From contig SGPM01000045.1 of NCBI GenBank assembly GCA_004802725.1, positions 1 through 64,000 on the forward strand: a DNA stretch of 64,000 bases, given 5' to 3'. The position numbers and the translations under genes are program-made. Source of the DNA: Antrodiella citrinella (lineage: Eukaryota > Basidiomycota > Agaricomycetes > Polyporales > Steccherinaceae). Positions 1 through 11,059 of the stretch are shown in pieces. Each line of letters begins with the position of its first letter. Positions within the stretch are counted from its first letter, which is position 1. The notes below the pieces were generated by a model. That model saw nothing but the letters and a program-made list of their open reading frames with translations. It was not told the origin of the DNA and made no database searches.

Positions 1-595
1 CCCTCGGACCCGACCGTGCCCCTCGTCATGTTCTGCGCTGGCTCGGGACTGGCACCGATGCGCGGCTTCCTCCAGGAACGTGCTCTGCAGAAGCAGGCCG
101 GGCGAGAAGTTACGAAGAGCTTGTTGTTCTTTGGGTGCCGCGCGCCCGAAGAAGATTACTTGTATTCAGACTCGAACTTGAAGGAGTGGGCGCAGTTGGG
201 CGTGGTGGAGCTCAAGCCCGCCTTCTCGCGTTCCAGCGGTGAAAGTGATGACTGCAAATACGTGCAAGAGTAAGTCCATAGTTGGAATTGCTTGGTCTAG
301 ATCTTGCAGTATGCTGACATCATTGTTACAGTCGTATCTGGAAGGACCGCACCGAAGTGAGCAAGGCATTCCTTGCAGGCGGAAAGGTAAGCGGCCGTTT
401 CCTTCCCGAGTTGGTAGCTTACGTTCGGTCTCCAAATCACAGTTCTATCTCTGCGGCTCTGGAAAAATCGCCACTGAGGTGAAGAAGAAGCTAATCGCAA
501 TCATCCAAGAGGCCAGGCAATTGGACGAGGCTGCTGCTACGGTGGCATTCGCTGAGATTCTCAACGGGCGGTTTGCCACTGATGTCTTTGAGTAA
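1..595 (+). CDS. C-terminal part of a CYP505-type P450:NADPH reductase fusion (5' end outside window)
   Basis: Only the last part of the protein is present. It corresponds to the NADPH/FAD end of a diflavin reductase, as in self-sufficient fatty-acid hydroxylases (P450foxy/CYP505), which hydroxylate fatty acids near the omega end. Three exons are visible: 1-269, 332-386 and 443-595, joined through GTAAGT and GTAAGC donors. Visible motifs are CAGSGLAPMRGF (nucleotide-binding loop), LFFGCRAPEEDYLY (NADPH ribose/phosphate region), YLCGSG near the end, and a terminal ATDVFE typical of CYP505 proteins. A plain cytochrome P450 reductase normally ends in an aromatic residue (usually Trp), which argues for the fusion type. 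The P450 half cannot be seen, so the exact family is inferred. Confidence 0.85.
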
Positions 596-1565
596 TCGGA
601 TCTTTGAGGGACGGGCTATTGTACGATATGTAGGGGAGTTCAGTTGTAAGGATGTATACTCGCTTTCTATCGCAGATGTTCAAGTTCGGTTTGACATAAC
701 GTCATCCGCGGTTTATTTGTGTTCGCGCTTCCAACGGACTATTGTGATGGCACTGAAATGAGACGGACTTTTTGTTCATAATTTGGATTGGATTGGCTGC
801 CACGGACCCTTTTTCGTTTGTGTAGTTGGCATGGACGCTTTTGAGAATGGAACAATTGATGGAGGGTCCAAGCGTACTACTGATCGAACACGTCTCTTTG
901 TTCAACAGGTCAACGCTCGATATCTCCTTTATCAAGGCTCGTGGCCGCTCCAACAGCCCTTTGCTTTACGTCGTCCTGCCTGCCATCACCTTCGTCCGAG
1001 TCCTACTTAAGTCGACCCAGGCTGACTATGAGGGTAATGAACGTTGTTTCATACCTCGCCGAAATGGTGGGTGCGTACCTCTACCTTTGAATCATGTTTG
1101 ATACTGAGATGCACCTTCTACCTAGGTTCGGGTCATACAACGTCCATTGCCATCCGAGTGTCTCGCACGAGAGCTCATGGTGATGATAGTCAGTCAGTTG
1201 GGCAAGAAAGATCTCCTTTCTTGCACTTTGATGTCCCGTCACTGGTGCTGTCGTACACACATACATCTTCAGTGGTCCCGGAGGACAGTAGGCCGTAGCG
1301 AGACAGCTGCGAACACCTAGAACCATAACGACACAATGACAACTCGGAGTATCGGAGCTACATGAGTCTGCGTCAGTCATAGGTCCAACGTCAAAGAGAG
1401 GACTCACCTCAGTCGCTTGGGAGCTTGCGTTGTCGAAATGTCCTGAATTCCGGGTCATTTGCGGCGAGAGGATTCTCGTGCTTCGTTACTATTGCCGTGC
1501 TGTTGTTACGATGATCGTACATCTTCCTCCACCCCCTCCGAGTCGACGCCGAAAGCAGCGAGTGC
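596..1565. other. Gene-poor stretch after the P450-reductase gene
   Basis: No intact gene is supported. On the minus strand a good splice pair (donor near 1407, acceptor near 1317) suggests remnants of further exons of the P-loop gene starting at 2129, but no frame stays open. The rest looks non-coding. Confidence 0.4.
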
Positions 1566-2129
1566 CTAGTCCCTCGGGAGAGTTCGTCGATGACGTCGAA
1601 CGTTTCGGGAGACAGGCCCGAGAATCTGGGGTACAAGAAACTCGTACACTTCATTGTCGGAAGGAGGAAAGCCTAGAGCGCAACAAGTCAGCGGAGATAT
1701 CGCGAAGGGACCTGGTTGGACATGCACACCTTGCGCTTTAGGGTCCTTGAGGTTCACCGGGATAACAAAACTTGCCCTACTGAACTCGTCCACCAGCCTC
1801 GACTTCCCTGTTCCGCTTGATTGAACGATGGTACAGTAAGGCGCATAGGGTTCCTTGTCCTTCCAATGGTAGATAATGTGATCCTTCAGTAGGGTATGGG
1901 TGTCGCCGACAAACTCTTGCTTCCATGACTCTTCCGTAGCTATAAGCAGTCAACCGTTAGGCTGGTTGAAACGAGGAGAGGGAAAATGCAGTATGGCCAT
2001 TGTCCTTTTTTTACTCGCAGTGGTCAACTCGTTCTCTTCGTACTTATCGATGGTATCGCCAGTTGGAGGGACGTTGGAAGGTGGTTTGTCGCCAGGAGAA
2101 GCAGAAGCGGAGTGTTTGACTTTTGACAT
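1566..2129 (-). CDS. P-loop ATPase fragment (SSGTGKSR Walker A), short or truncated
   Basis: A three-exon model reads cleanly on the minus strand: exon 1 2129-2015 (ATG at 2129), exon 2 1939-1730, exon 3 1672-1566, giving 143 codons. Exon 2 carries the Walker A motif SSGTGKSR followed by LVDEFS and FVIPVNLKDP. This arrangement, a P-loop followed by an 'IPxNL' segment, occurs in a large uncharacterised family of Agaricomycete proteins that are usually several hundred residues long. The protein here stops soon after the nucleotide-binding region. An alternative intron (donor after the codons for YEFL) would lead into other frames that also close quickly. Either the gene is longer with exons I cannot resolve down to about 1080, or it is a decaying copy. 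Function unknown. Confidence 0.55.
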
Positions 2130-2420
2130 TGACTGGAAGGTGAAAGTGAAAGTGAAAGTAAGTTCCGATTCCCAAAAATCGGTGTAGACTCACCAGTGAC
2201 CTGCGATCCAAGCTGATACTCTAACCAAGCCCTCTTCTGCGCTCGGAATGTCGGCTTCCACGTGGCCAGTGTATGTCGTGTACAACTATGGGCGCTTGTA
2301 GATCAGGCGTGGCTCTGAGCCTCTGGCCACCTGCTCTTTGCCATTCAACCACACCTTGCTCGACTACTATTGCGAAATCCCTTGGACTGGAATTCAACCA
2401 CACCCAGGTCATCTTTCATA

Positions 2421-3194
2421 ATGGCAGATCCCTCACCACTGCCAGTGATCCTCGAACTACTACTGGACTATCTCTCCGATGTCCTACCACCGACCGCATA
2501 CACCATGTTCGAAACAGTCCTAGAGCACACTTGGGCACTCGCAAGCTCACTATTCACACTCATATACACCGCCATCACATCATCATTCGACGTGGAAAAG
2601 CTCCTACCACCTTTGATCACCCTCCTAGCAGCGTACCTCGCGCTGGTGTCCTTCTACCGCACGACCGGGTGGATGATCCGCACTGCGCTTGCATTTGTCA
2701 AGTGGGGGTTCATTCTTACGACACTGGGTGCCGCTGCAGGGTACATCCTCTCCAATGGGGCGTTTGGTGCTGCGGGGAACGGGCTCGGCGCACTCGGAGG
2801 CGGGCTCGTCCCTATGATCGGGGGATTCCTACTAGGGTTGTTCAATGGCGAGGAGGGCAGCAATGCCAACAAGAAGTCTTCTTTTCGGAGTAAGGCGCAG
2901 CCGAGGAGACGGCCGCAGACGAAATCGCAGTCGCGGCCGAAAGCATGGGAGTCTTGGGATAAGCAGAAGGGTTGGCAGTATGATGCGAATGCGAATGAGG
3001 GTCGGGAGGCGGCTGAGCATGTCCAGAAGGTGGTTGGAGAGGTCCTAGGAGCTGCAAGTCGTGTTGTGACGGAGTCTGGGTGGTGGGAGGCTGCGAAAGG
3101 CGTTGTGGATGATATCAAAACGCAGGCAGATATGGTGCAGAAAGGATCGAGTAGACGGAAAGCAAAGACAGACAAAGCTACGAAGTCGAGGTGA
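2421..3194 (+). CDS. Apq12-like (nuclear pore assembly and biogenesis) membrane protein
   Basis: Single exon, 257 codons from the ATG at 2421. The first half is hydrophobic, with membrane segments around residues 60-85 (LITLLAAYLALVSFY) and 90-115 (ALAFVKWGFILTTLGAAAGYI), and a Gly-rich hydrophobic stretch GGGLVPMIGGFLLGLF. The C-terminal half is basic (RRRPQTKSQSRPK) and ends in a Lys/Arg-rich tail. This resembles fungal proteins annotated with the Apq12 domain, an ER/nuclear-envelope family linked to membrane fluidity, mRNA export and pore assembly. The match rests on overall architecture, not on a diagnostic motif. No ATG in frame exists further upstream. Confidence 0.6.
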   Translation: MADPSPLPVILELLLDYLSDVLPPTAYTMFETVLEHTWALASSLFTLIYTAITSSFDVEKLLPPLITLLAAYLALVSFYRTTGWMIRTALAFVKWGFILTTLGAAAGYILSNGAFGAAGNGLGALGGGLVPMIGGFLLGLFNGEEGSNANKKSSFRSKAQPRRRPQTKSQSRPKAWESWDKQKGWQYDANANEGREAAEHVQKVVGEVLGAASRVVTESGWWEAAKGVVDDIKTQADMVQKGSSRRKAKTDKATKSR

Positions 3195-3550
3195 TTATGA
3201 TGAAGTGTTGTTGTTGATATGTTCAGCATTTCTTGGTTGTAATTTGGAATTCATTGTCTTAGCCGTAACGGTAGAGCTACTGTTTGCCTCTCTCCCTCAG
3301 TAGGAGTATCCGACTTGAAGATAGCACCTCCTCTCGTACTATCGACTTATTTATGCTCAAACATCGTCAGGATGTGTACAACTGCGAATGTGCTACAATT
3401 CTGACTCCGAGACGGTCTTGTAGTAAAATATAAATGTTTCATCGGTACAGCTGCTTGCGCCCAACTCCTCCTCTTCCTGCTCCCGACGCCCCAGAGCTTA
3501 TATCTCTAGCTCTTTCTCGGCACCAGTGGTGAGACTCGTGAGAAATCTCA

Positions 3551-3558
3551 TATATAAA
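3551..3558 (+). promoter_or_regulatory. TATATAAA box upstream of the 3-ketosphinganine reductase gene
   Basis: A TATATAAA sequence lies 37 nt before the ATG at 3595. That is very close to the start, so it may be a TATA element with a short leader or chance A/T sequence. Confidence 0.3.
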
Positions 3559-3594
3559 GCACAAGGCGCGTCGGGGAAGCACCAATATTCTGTC

Positions 3595-4959
3595 ATGAAC
3601 GTTGTCCTGATCGTGGTGGCCGTCGTCTTTGGCGTCCTCCTCTACGAAATCTTCGTCATGTTCAACAAGAAGAAATGGGCTCCTAAGGGAAAGGTGCGTC
3701 TATTCTTTGCACGACCAAACTGAGAACAAGTTCTGAACAACCACTCTAGCATTGCTATGTTACGGGCGGGACAGCAGGGCTGGGGCTGGCTCTTGCCTTG
3801 AAGTTGACAAAGGAGGGGGCGAACGTGTCTGTCATAGCGAGGAACCAGGAAAGACTGGATAAAGCTCTGAAGGAGATGGAGGTGCGTCTTCCTCATCACT
3901 CCCTACCGGTGTCTGTTACTGACTGGTCACGATTACTCCGTACAGGCTGTTAGACAGTCACCGGACCAAATTCTTAAAACCTACTCGTACGCAGTACACA
4001 CAACAGCTGAGGCGGAGGCTTCTTTGGATGCTGCTTGTCAGCCGTATGGAGGAAGGTCTCCGGATGCTTTGTTCTTGTGTGCCGGGACCGCAAGACCGGG
4101 GTTCTTCGTGGAACAGGATGAAGCTACGCTCAAGCAGTCTTTCGACGAAATTTACTGGCTTGCAGCTATGCCTGCCTTGGTGAGCTTCTCCGTACGCGTT
4201 ATGATGAGTGAGAATTTCTATAACATGACTATGGTCACAGGCTGCGGCGAAGAGATTCTCAAGCGAGTCAGAGGCTGAGGCCAAGGGCAAGAAGATCGTC
4301 TTCGTGTCGTCGGCATTAGCATACTTTTCCATAGTCGGATACACCACATATTCCCCCGCAAAATTCGCTATCAGAGGTGAGTCCCCCTATTTGCGCCCAT
4401 AGCGAACAAGCACCCAGATACTTTTGCAGGCTTGGCAGAGGCGCTTCACTCCGAATTGATGCTATACGGTGTCGACATTCACATATTCTTCCCTGGGACC
4501 ATCTTCAGCCCTGGACTCATAACCGAGAACAAGACGAAACCAAAGATCACGCTCAAAATCGAAGAACGCGACGAAGGGATGTCTCCCGAGCGCTGGGCGG
4601 ACGAATTACTGAAAGGTATGATTGCGTTTCACGGCATCCTCCGACTATTGTACTTACCTGCGTGGCGGTCCGAAGGCGTGCGGGACGGAGATTTCCACGT
4701 CGTAGGCGACTTCATTGGGCGGGTGTTCCGCTCCGCTACGCGTGGGGCGTCCCCATCGACCCGAAGCGGACTTGTTGACTTCGTATATTTGATGATTGGA
4801 GTGGTACGTGTTGGACGTTTTTGTGTTATCACGGATTTTGCTCATGATGCGGCAACACAGTTTGGGGTACCACCATGGCGAAAGGGGGTCGATAAAGTAG
4901 TGAGAGAACACATACCAGAGCACCAAGAGTATTTAAAAGAGCGTGGGCTCAAGAAGTAA
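3595..4959 (+). CDS. TSC10: 3-ketodihydrosphingosine (3-ketosphinganine) reductase, SDR family
   Basis: NADPH-dependent reduction of 3-ketosphinganine to dihydrosphingosine, the second step of sphingolipid synthesis, at the ER membrane. The start at 3595 gives an N-terminal membrane anchor (VVLIVVAVVFGVLLYEIFV). After the first intron comes the Rossmann motif TGGTAGLG, then the catalytic Ser in VFVSSALAYF and YSPAK (Tyr-x-x-x-Lys). The C-terminal part has GVDIHIFFPGTIFSPG and a further hydrophobic stretch (LVDFVYLMIGV), as in KDSR/Tsc10. At least five introns of normal size are needed, with acceptors before HCYVTGG, LAEALHSE, VRDGDF and FGVPPW. The length fits the family. The N-terminal anchor together with the SDR core separates it from other short-chain dehydrogenases. 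Confidence 0.85.
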
Positions 4960-5500
4960 TAGCCTGTTAGAAATACCTGCATTACTGGCTGCCACTCTCA
5001 ACAAGGTTGACTACAGAACAGCTTCAGAACAGCAACGGCACTGCGTAAGGGCCGTCGCTGGACAATCACTGGACATCCGTTACGGCTGTTGATCGGCGCC
5101 TTTTGTACCTGGATCGTCTGGCGCCCACACAACTAATTGACTTTATGTCACTCCGTTGTCCCGGAAGCGAGCCGGAGCACCTCCATTTTACGCCGTAAAC
5201 CCTAGACTGGGGCTAATTAAATCGGAGAACCCCAGGATCAATATGTAACCATAAGACATGGACCAATCACAGGTCGTCCCCACGCTCGGCATACCCCTGC
5301 CGTGGCACCTAGACTCGTTACGTCAGCAAGCCTCAACATTTCTGGGGGCAACAAATAGGGACAAACAAGAAGTGATTATAAGGAACCTCCGTTTCACACC
5401 GTCCCCTCTCTCCATCTCTTCCTCGACCTCGACCCAGTCTTGAGAAGTCGTATCGCCTCCCCTTGTCGTCCTCATCTTCCCTCGACTACCATACATCATC
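4960..5500. other. Intergenic region
   Basis: 3' flank of the sphinganine reductase gene and promoter of the small gene at 5501. The leader just before 5501 is pyrimidine-rich (5400-5490). No gene seen. Confidence 0.5.
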
Positions 5501-6269
5501 ATGGCTCTCAAGCGCAAGTTGTCTCAAGACTTTGACGACGAGGCCTACGTTGTGAGTCTCTTTCCCCTTCTTCACATCACATATGTGATCGAGTTACCAT
5601 ATATGGTGCTGACTTGTGGATCGACGCGTTAGGCCGTCAGACCCACTGCAAAGAAAGTGCAGGTCGTCTTTTACACCGAGCTCTTCCCCACCTCAGACTC
5701 GGATATGGACGTCGACATGTCGGAAGCCTCAGCTCCCACTCTCACGCCCCTGAACATTCCCGACCACCCATTCCACACCCGTCTGACCTCCACCAGTTCA
5801 ACCGGGTCGGATTCGGATTCTCCCAACACCTCGCGTGAGTCTCCTTTCAAGTGCTCCTATCAGTTGTTCTGAATGGTATGTGGTAGCTTCCTACCCTACC
5901 TTCGACCTCTACCCGCATGACCCTCATTCAATGTCCATCGACACCGCTGACTATTACGATCATGCAGCTGGATCCAGTCCCCGCATGGTCGGTCTCATGC
6001 AACCGAAAGGATCCAGTTTCACTCATCACGGGTAGGTCACCCTTCCGTTTTCTTGGGCGGCCGTCCGTGTCTGCAAAACGGCGCTCTATACTCCGCTACG
6101 TCTCTTGGATCTTGCTGATGGCTTTCTACCCCTCGCGCGTTACAGTCAAAGTTGTGCTCAAATACCAAAACTTCGTATGGCGTGCTCTTCTTCCGGCCTG
6201 CAAGGCCAGCGGACGATGTGGGCTCACTGCGAAGAATGCGGCGCCATCGAAATGGTCGAGACGGACTAG
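5501..6269 (+). CDS. Small conserved basidiomycete protein with C-terminal CxxC motif, function unknown
   Basis: Four exons read well: ATG at 5501; introns after AYV, after SPNTS, and after FTHHG; stop TAG at 6267-6269. The protein starts MALKRKL, has an acidic/Ser-rich low-complexity middle (SDSDMDVDM; STGSDSDS), and ends in a more ordered tail. That tail contains SCAQIPKLRMAC, then a Gly-rich turn, then MWAHCEECGAIEMVE. The four Cys residues could form a zinc site (C...C...CxxC). I recall small basidiomycete proteins with this kind of tail, without a known function. Phosphorylation of the Ser/Asp-rich middle is possible but not shown. Confidence is high for a gene, none for a function. Confidence 0.8.
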
Positions 6270-7393
6270 ACGACACGCTCCGCTCATCAACTCGGCTTCC
6301 GCAAGGCTTCGTTCGGCATCTTCAATCCCGACGACATTCTTCCTTTCCTCGACTATCGCCCTCGACGACAACGACCATCGCCGTTGGTATTCAACCGCTC
6401 AAAACCCATATAAAATGTTTATGCTCTCAGTATTGTACTCTCTGTCACCGACTTAAACATTCCGTCCCCTCATCATCTTGGCGACATACTCCTCATTATC
6501 TCATTCTGGTCAACTGCATCCATTAACTGCGCCCTGGAATCGACGACACGACACGCTTCAAGTTCGACATTCTCCCAGTACGCCCCCTATCATAGACCGA
6601 TTTCACCAGTGTCTGGGTGCCTTGCGTGTCGTTTGTTCGCCTGTATTGCGTTGCGTTGCTTCATCCTTGTCTTGTGCATACATTCCCTGTTCATTCCTAC
6701 ATCCCATTCCATCACTGCTCTGTCGCATTCTCCTCATCACTCTCGCCTTCGCCCCCTCTTCGTCTCACTAACTTGGCTGTTGTTGTCATCGTTCTCATGG
6801 ACTCATTTTTGTTTTCGTTCTGTGCACTGTCCTATGTATTAAGAAGAGGTTACCTTATGCGCTCTCTCGCGGCCAATCATTGTTTTGAGAAATCCGTGCG
6901 TGGTGTGCGTCTCAGCAAGTTGTCCTTGTCGCCTTGTCGTGGTCATTTTGTTTGGAAGTTGACCGGAAGTTTGGATGTTTCTCATGGCAGTGGGAGGGCC
7001 CCACTGATCCAGCGTGTGTATTCGATACTCAAAATGACTGGTCTGGATGTTGTCACTACGAACAGTCCGGGGGGAATCGTGGTCAATTGTTGACGTTTTA
7101 CGTAGGAATGTTGAATGTACCGAGGGTGGACGACAACGTCCCTCTACGTCACGCAGCTCACATCAGCCAGGGGAGAGCCTCTGGTTTCATGCCCTCTTTG
7201 GAGACATAGAAAGTTTGATTATGACTGGATGTCGGACACCTGCCGTGTTCCCAAGCCAAGTTGTTCACTGGGATCGCAACCCAGAGTGTTGCCGGTGGAA
7301 GAGAACAGTCCAAGGATGCGACACCGATACCGGCCTGCAAATCATCTCAAGAGACATAAACAGCACTCGTCCGACCTCGTCTAAGTAGTCCAA
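6270..7393. other. Long stretch without a supported gene
   Basis: C/T-rich sequence follows the stop at 6269 (roughly 6450-6780), as in a long 3' UTR. Several open frames exist here, but they overlap one another, lack domain-like composition and have no convincing splice partners. Nothing else seen. Confidence 0.45.
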
Positions 7394-7777
7394 ATGTCCA
7401 CCTGGAACCTTGCCCGCTTCGTCCGTCGGATTCTCACCGATCCGGACCTACGCCACAACTCTACGCCCCGGCGGCTCCAAAGCCGCTCCGAGTACTTGAG
7501 CGCGATGGCAAGAGGGGAGAACGTTAGGAAGGGGATAATTAGTAACATTCCGACGACGCGCCCTCCCAACGGCGGGCCCGGTCGACGAAATCTGACAGTG
7601 CGCGCAACCACATGGCGGGCGATCGATCGGCGGCATGGCTTGTGGACCTACTCCCGCCTACTCCCGTTCATGCACCTGTCGTCCGGAAGCGGAGTGTCGC
7701 CCGGAGATGGTGCATGTAAGTTCAGGCGTTGGAGGGTGAGGCTGAAAGACTTGGATGAGAGCAAACATACGGAATGA
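7394..7777 (+). CDS. Possible small hypothetical protein (127 aa)
   Basis: An uninterrupted frame begins at an ATG with STWNLARFVRRIL. The protein is Arg-rich throughout with no recognised domain. It sits just before the CCCGACAAA repeat block and far from a clear promoter. Chance is a real alternative, since high-GC Arg-rich frames arise easily. Confidence 0.2.
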   Translation: MSTWNLARFVRRILTDPDLRHNSTPRRLQSRSEYLSAMARGENVRKGIISNIPTTRPPNGGPGRRNLTVRATTWRAIDRRHGLWTYSRLLPFMHLSSGSGVSPGDGACKFRRWRVRLKDLDESKHTE

Positions 7778-7849
7778 CGTAGTGACATATGTATGTTTTT
7801 TACGTTCGTGTGTATGACGCGTACGATTGATATCAGTTAATATCTAAAA

Positions 7850-8510
7850 CCAAACCCGGCGGTACCCTCGAAATTTCTTGTCTTCCGAGAGCCTAGGAGA
7901 GCCTCCGGGTTGCCTCGATTGACAAAATTGCGGGGGAGGAGCACTAGTGCTGATAATCGATATCAAGTGTTGTGGAGCGGGGGCGGGGAGTCGGAGGACC
8001 CTGGAAAACTCCGCCAAATGCCTCTTCCCGATCCCGACAAAACTGGGCCAAAAATCCCGGAAGGCCTGTGTCAGGTCCCGACAAATGGGAGGTCGACCGG
8101 CCGAAGGCCTGTGTCGCCGTCCCGACAAAAATATGCCTCCAAGATGGGTGTCCACATATTTCCCTTGGAAAAAAGTGAAATGGAGGCGAACGACCTCAAT
8201 GGACGCGCAGAGCGCGTCGAGGACCGTTTTTGGCCTCTGGTGAGCCCTGAGGAGGATTTTTGAGCTTTTTTGACAGCCTGGCGGGCACGTGAACTGGCGC
8301 TTGAGGCCGTCTACGGGTATGCCACTTCCCTTTTTCCCGACAAAAATGGCCGCTGAGCCCGGGTCCGTCCCGACATCTAACCCTCGAGATTTGGAAGTGG
8401 CATCTGAGGGGATTTTCCAGGGTCCTGGATGACTTCACCCTGGTGGCCACGTTAGGGAAGATGTCACTAAGGATTTTGATGATTTCGTTGTCGGTGAGCA
8501 TTCTTAGCTC
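7850..8510. repeat. Repeat-like block with recurrent CCCGACAAA
   Basis: The element CCCGACA(A) recurs at 8033, 8077, 8121, 8336 and 8369. Two of these lie in a longer direct repeat: GAAGGCCTGTGTC followed by the CCCGACAAA element, near 8060-8085 and 8103-8130. A minus-strand frame starting at 8501 (MLTDNEIIKILSDIF) runs through the block. It might be a degenerate transposon or a species-specific repeat family. No terminal repeats or target duplications were found by eye. Confidence 0.4.
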
Positions 8511-9764
8511 AGTATAGCATATAAATACAAGATCGGATCGTTGCTGATATCATTACTGCAGGTACTTCCTAGTCATGTTGACGCAGATCTGCCAATGCGG
8601 AAATGATATCGCTCATCGGCATGTCTAGGGCACATACCTGGTGCGTCCAAATATCCCACCTTGTCACTAGTCTCCTTAGGCCTCCCTGCTTCATCTAGTA
8701 TGCGAGGTTATTTTCCATGTTCACCCCTTGGATCCAGGGTATCACTCCGGTGAACGTAGGCTGCGCCTTGCCTACGCTGGCGACCTGGCAAGACGCCTTT
8801 TCGTATTGGACTGTCGTGTAACTGCGGTTGCTCGTACTTAGTACCCCGCGGTGTTATGGACATCAATTCCGCCTGAGTCTGCTCTCGTGAGCCGAGCTGA
8901 GAAGTCATCCGTTCTTCTGGTCTGTCGGGCTCAGGTCGGTGAGTAATGAAGAAGCAACGGCAGATTCCTTTAATTCGACTATTCCATCTTGATGTCAGGC
9001 GTACCTCTGAAAGATGAGGGTTTCGGATTCGGTCATACTTTCCTCCACTTTGGATCCTCGTCAATTTCCGCCGACGGTTCCACAGTGAATAGCTTTAATC
9101 ACTGGAAGCACACAGCCTTTCTGCTCATCTGTACCCGTCCAGTATTCGCTCAGTAGCGATTGGTGTGTGCATCCTCCGTTGAACGTGCTCGGGAACTCGT
9201 ATTGAATATTCTTTATTTGCGCAGGTGCATGTGAGTAGTTCATGTGAGGTGATGAGATACGGATAATACACACGCGGCTCCTTTGGCTGCACTCACCGGC
9301 GTTAGCCATCCTACTCGGAGATGGCCAGTGGCCCCTGGGTATCCTGGCGGGGAGAAGGTGGGAAACATGGTGCACATATGTCATTATAGGTGATCCGGTG
9401 ACCAACAATCTTACAGACGCCGCATTGCGGTATTGTTTCTCAAAGTTGCGATCGCCGCACATCGGGGAGGGAGACTTGACGCCGCATTGTACGGAAACGT
9501 ACGCCCCGCACAACAAGAGGATATTGGTGACCACGATAAGGTGCGATATGCGTATTGGGCGGATCTTCCTGCGTCGGAGGGACTCAAGCTATTCCGCAAT
9601 ATTGAATGAATGTGGGATTCGGGACCTGAGGATTCCTCGTATTTGTCCGAATCCCATTCATTAGGACCGCTTTGACCCTACAAGTTACACTGCGTTGAAC
9701 ATCTGACGAACAGGAGACGGTACGTCAGTCCATCGTCAGCAGTCGTCAGCCTGAAGCTTCAGGC
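8511..9764. other. Gene-poor region with possible degraded coding remnants on the minus strand
   Basis: Two long minus-strand frames (about 9534-9061 and 9064-8708) and a short Cys-rich stretch (CGVCKIVGHRI... CAPC, near 9440-9360, with two CxxC pairs) hint at an old gene. The frames do not join through obvious introns. No product can be named. Confidence 0.3.
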
Positions 9765-10880
9765 CTAAACCATCTCGATTAAACAGATACTCCCACTGTC
9801 TACCGCTGTCACCTCCCGCGTTGGTTTGCCTGTTGTTCCGGCTAGGATTCGCGCTCGTCTGGATCGGCCTCTTCCGACGGGCATCCCACCCTGCACGTCA
9901 GCATTCCGAGGCAAGACCGTCATCCTCTTGTTGTCCCATGCGAGGGATACTGGGACCTCCTGTTCGTGTCGTGCTTGTGCAGTGCTAGATGACGAGTCTC
10001 TATAGAAGCCAAACCTTGGTCATCGGTAGGCAAACCTCCGAGCTTTTGTTTGACCTTGTGCGCGGGGACAATGATCATCTTTCTCACGTTCTGAGATCAG
10101 ATGCTGCGATAGGATCTCCAGGAGACTTCTCAGGCACCCATCCATTGAGATAGCGCCGCCGACGGATTTGAATGCCGACTTCAAACGTTGTGAACGGGTC
10201 TCGCGCAAGCCGTGTCACAAGATATGTTCGCCGATGTTGTTGTTCGGCGTGCAGCTGCCATGTCAGAGTCTCCGCAGCTCTCACAAGGTGATTCGAGCAT
10301 GCTCAGGAGGGAGGATTGGTACGTACAAATAGAGTCAACGACCGAAAGGGAATCTGAGCGCATCGGGGAGATAGAGATTCCCGGTTCGCCCGGTTCTCGA
10401 GATTCATGATGCAATCTCAGCCCGGCCATCTGCTGTTGGACCCGTGGGATCCTCGAGGATGCAGGATCGTCAATCGACGAGGCGTGTTCGTGAACGTCCT
10501 GAGTCCTGCCTGTCTTGCCTACGCTGTGCCGGGGTATCCAGAAGTTTTTTAAACGACCCAGGGTCTTCCTCTGCCTGCTTTTGTTCGGTCGGAATCTTGA
10601 GTGGGAGAGTAGAGATGCTGCTGAGATGCATCAAACAAGGACGAGATGATCCAGATACGAGCGCTTGAGCATCCAGATCTGGCACAGAGCTGTGAGCCGA
10701 TTCGGGCGATGTATAGTTCAATCTCCGCCACAGACGCCGGATCAGGTTTCGCATTTCCTGCTTGACGCGGTAGCCCTCCTTTCTGGCTCCTTCCTCCTCG
10801 CCACTAGCAGCCCAGTATCCTGTCCTGGAAGGTCGTCGGGCCATCCAAGAACATACGCAGGATACTTTTTTCGTGGTCAA
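9765..10880 (-). CDS. Hypothetical multi-exon protein, model incomplete
   Basis: The 3' part joins well: an exon ending in SLSVVDSI meets, through a GTACGT donor and an AG acceptor, an exon reading SAETLTWQLHAEQQHRRTYL. A second intron then joins it to FGFYRDSSSS and a long frame ending at the TAG at 9765-9767. Phases agree at both joins. Further upstream the frame changes between the part reading EEDPGSFKK (about 10560) and the part reading SIDDPASSRIP (about 10460), so an intron or a frameshift is missing from the model. An extra upstream frame reaches an ATG at 11061 that overlaps the start of the GATA gene on the other strand. No domain recognised. Confidence 0.4.
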
Positions 10881-11059
10881 AACCTACAACCGTCGACTCG
10901 AGGCTGTATGGTACGTCGTCATTTTCGCCAGTCTTCGTCAACGAACTCTGAACATTGAGGATCGTGTTCCGCAGATCTTGGGTTGCATCGGGTGATATTC
11001 TTTGTTGGTTGTTCAGTAGCAGTTCTCGTTCATCGTCCACTGGACACTCCTCTCTTGGC

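Noticed and set aside
9061..9534. 157-codon minus-strand frame with Cys residues
   Set aside because: No ATG in convincing context and no join to neighbours; at best a degraded remnant, so kept only as a note in the region entry.
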